From positions 1 to 5,658 of the forward strand of contig JBCDCZ010000297.1 of the NCBI GenBank assembly GCA_039180865.1: 5,658 nt of DNA, given 5' to 3'. This document shows, piece after piece, positions 5,607 through 5,658 of the stretch (position 1 is its first letter; each line of letters starts with the position of its first letter). The DNA is from JBCDCU01 sp039180865. GTDB taxonomy: Bacteria; Pseudomonadota; Alphaproteobacteria; Rhizobiales; JACESI01. Made by a program: the position numbers and the translations under genes. Under the pieces are notes generated by a model. It saw only the letters and a list, made by a program, of their open reading frames with translations, made no database searches and was not told the DNA's origin.

Positions 5607-5658
5607 ATGGACCAGATCGCACCGAACGCTCACGCGAAACGCGATGTCAGTCAGCCCA
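5607..5658 (+). CDS. Start of an unidentified gene, truncated by the window end
   Basis: An ATG at 5607 follows a strong ribosome site (GGGGAGGA, 5596-5603) and opens a frame that runs to the window end, giving 17 codons. The residues visible are hydrophilic (M-D-Q-I-A-P-N-A-H-A, then K-R-D-V-S-Q-P), with no signal peptide or recognisable motif, so no function can be assigned. The operator-like element just upstream suggests a regulated gene, possibly catabolic, possibly the regulator itself. The ribosome site and promoter context make it likely to be a real gene. Confidence 0.6.
   Translation, partial: MDQIAPNAHAKRDVSQP

Noticed and set aside
5428..5622. A 64-codon - strand open frame in the divergent intergenic region
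   Set aside because: It begins inside the start of the right-hand gene, runs through the operator-like element, lacks a ribosome site and has no recognisable features.

Overview
The window looks like ordinary chromosomal DNA from an alphaproteobacterium, most likely a member of the Hyphomicrobiales (the Rhizobium/Brucella/Phyllobacterium group). That placement is inferred from the moderately GC-rich base composition, codon use and the mix of gene families. No rRNA, tRNA or marker gene confirms it. I see no insertion sequence, tRNA, CRISPR array, integrase or prophage gene.

Layout. The left part reads on the + strand. It holds the 3' end of a renalase-like FAD-dependent amine oxidoreductase (2-418), a secreted calcineurin-like metallophosphoesterase (550-1566), and an enolase-superfamily enzyme closely resembling mandelate racemase, with every catalytic residue in place (1639-2709). 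The middle and right part reads on the - strand, from right to left. It holds a membrane-anchored SOUL-family haem-binding protein (5365-4742), a ten-helix DMT/EamA transporter with a long C-terminal tail (4631-3549), and a VIT1/CCC1-type iron/manganese transporter (3471-2722). The mandelate racemase-like and VIT genes converge, with only 12 bp between their stop codons. At the far right a new + strand gene begins at 5607 and is cut off after 17 codons. It diverges from the SOUL gene across an intergenic region of about 240 bp.

How the genes relate. The window does not encode one obvious pathway. The three + strand genes have gaps of 131 and 72 bp, and the three - strand genes have gaps of 110 and 77 bp, so co-transcription is possible but not shown. 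SOUL (haem/tetrapyrrole binding) and VIT1/CCC1 (Fe/Mn transport) share a loose metal theme, but the DMT gene lies between them. The mandelate racemase-like gene has no recognisable aromatic-acid or sugar-acid catabolic neighbour here.

The most distinctive non-coding signal is at 5569-5589, just upstream of the truncated right-hand gene. It is three abutting 7-bp half-sites (TGTGGTA, TGTGGTA, then the inverted TACCACA), and the last two form a perfect 14-bp palindrome. It looks like an operator for a GntR-family (FadR/NanR-like) regulator. I found no evidence of a previously undescribed multi-gene system. The best leads are this operator and the substrate specificity of the mandelate racemase-like enzyme.
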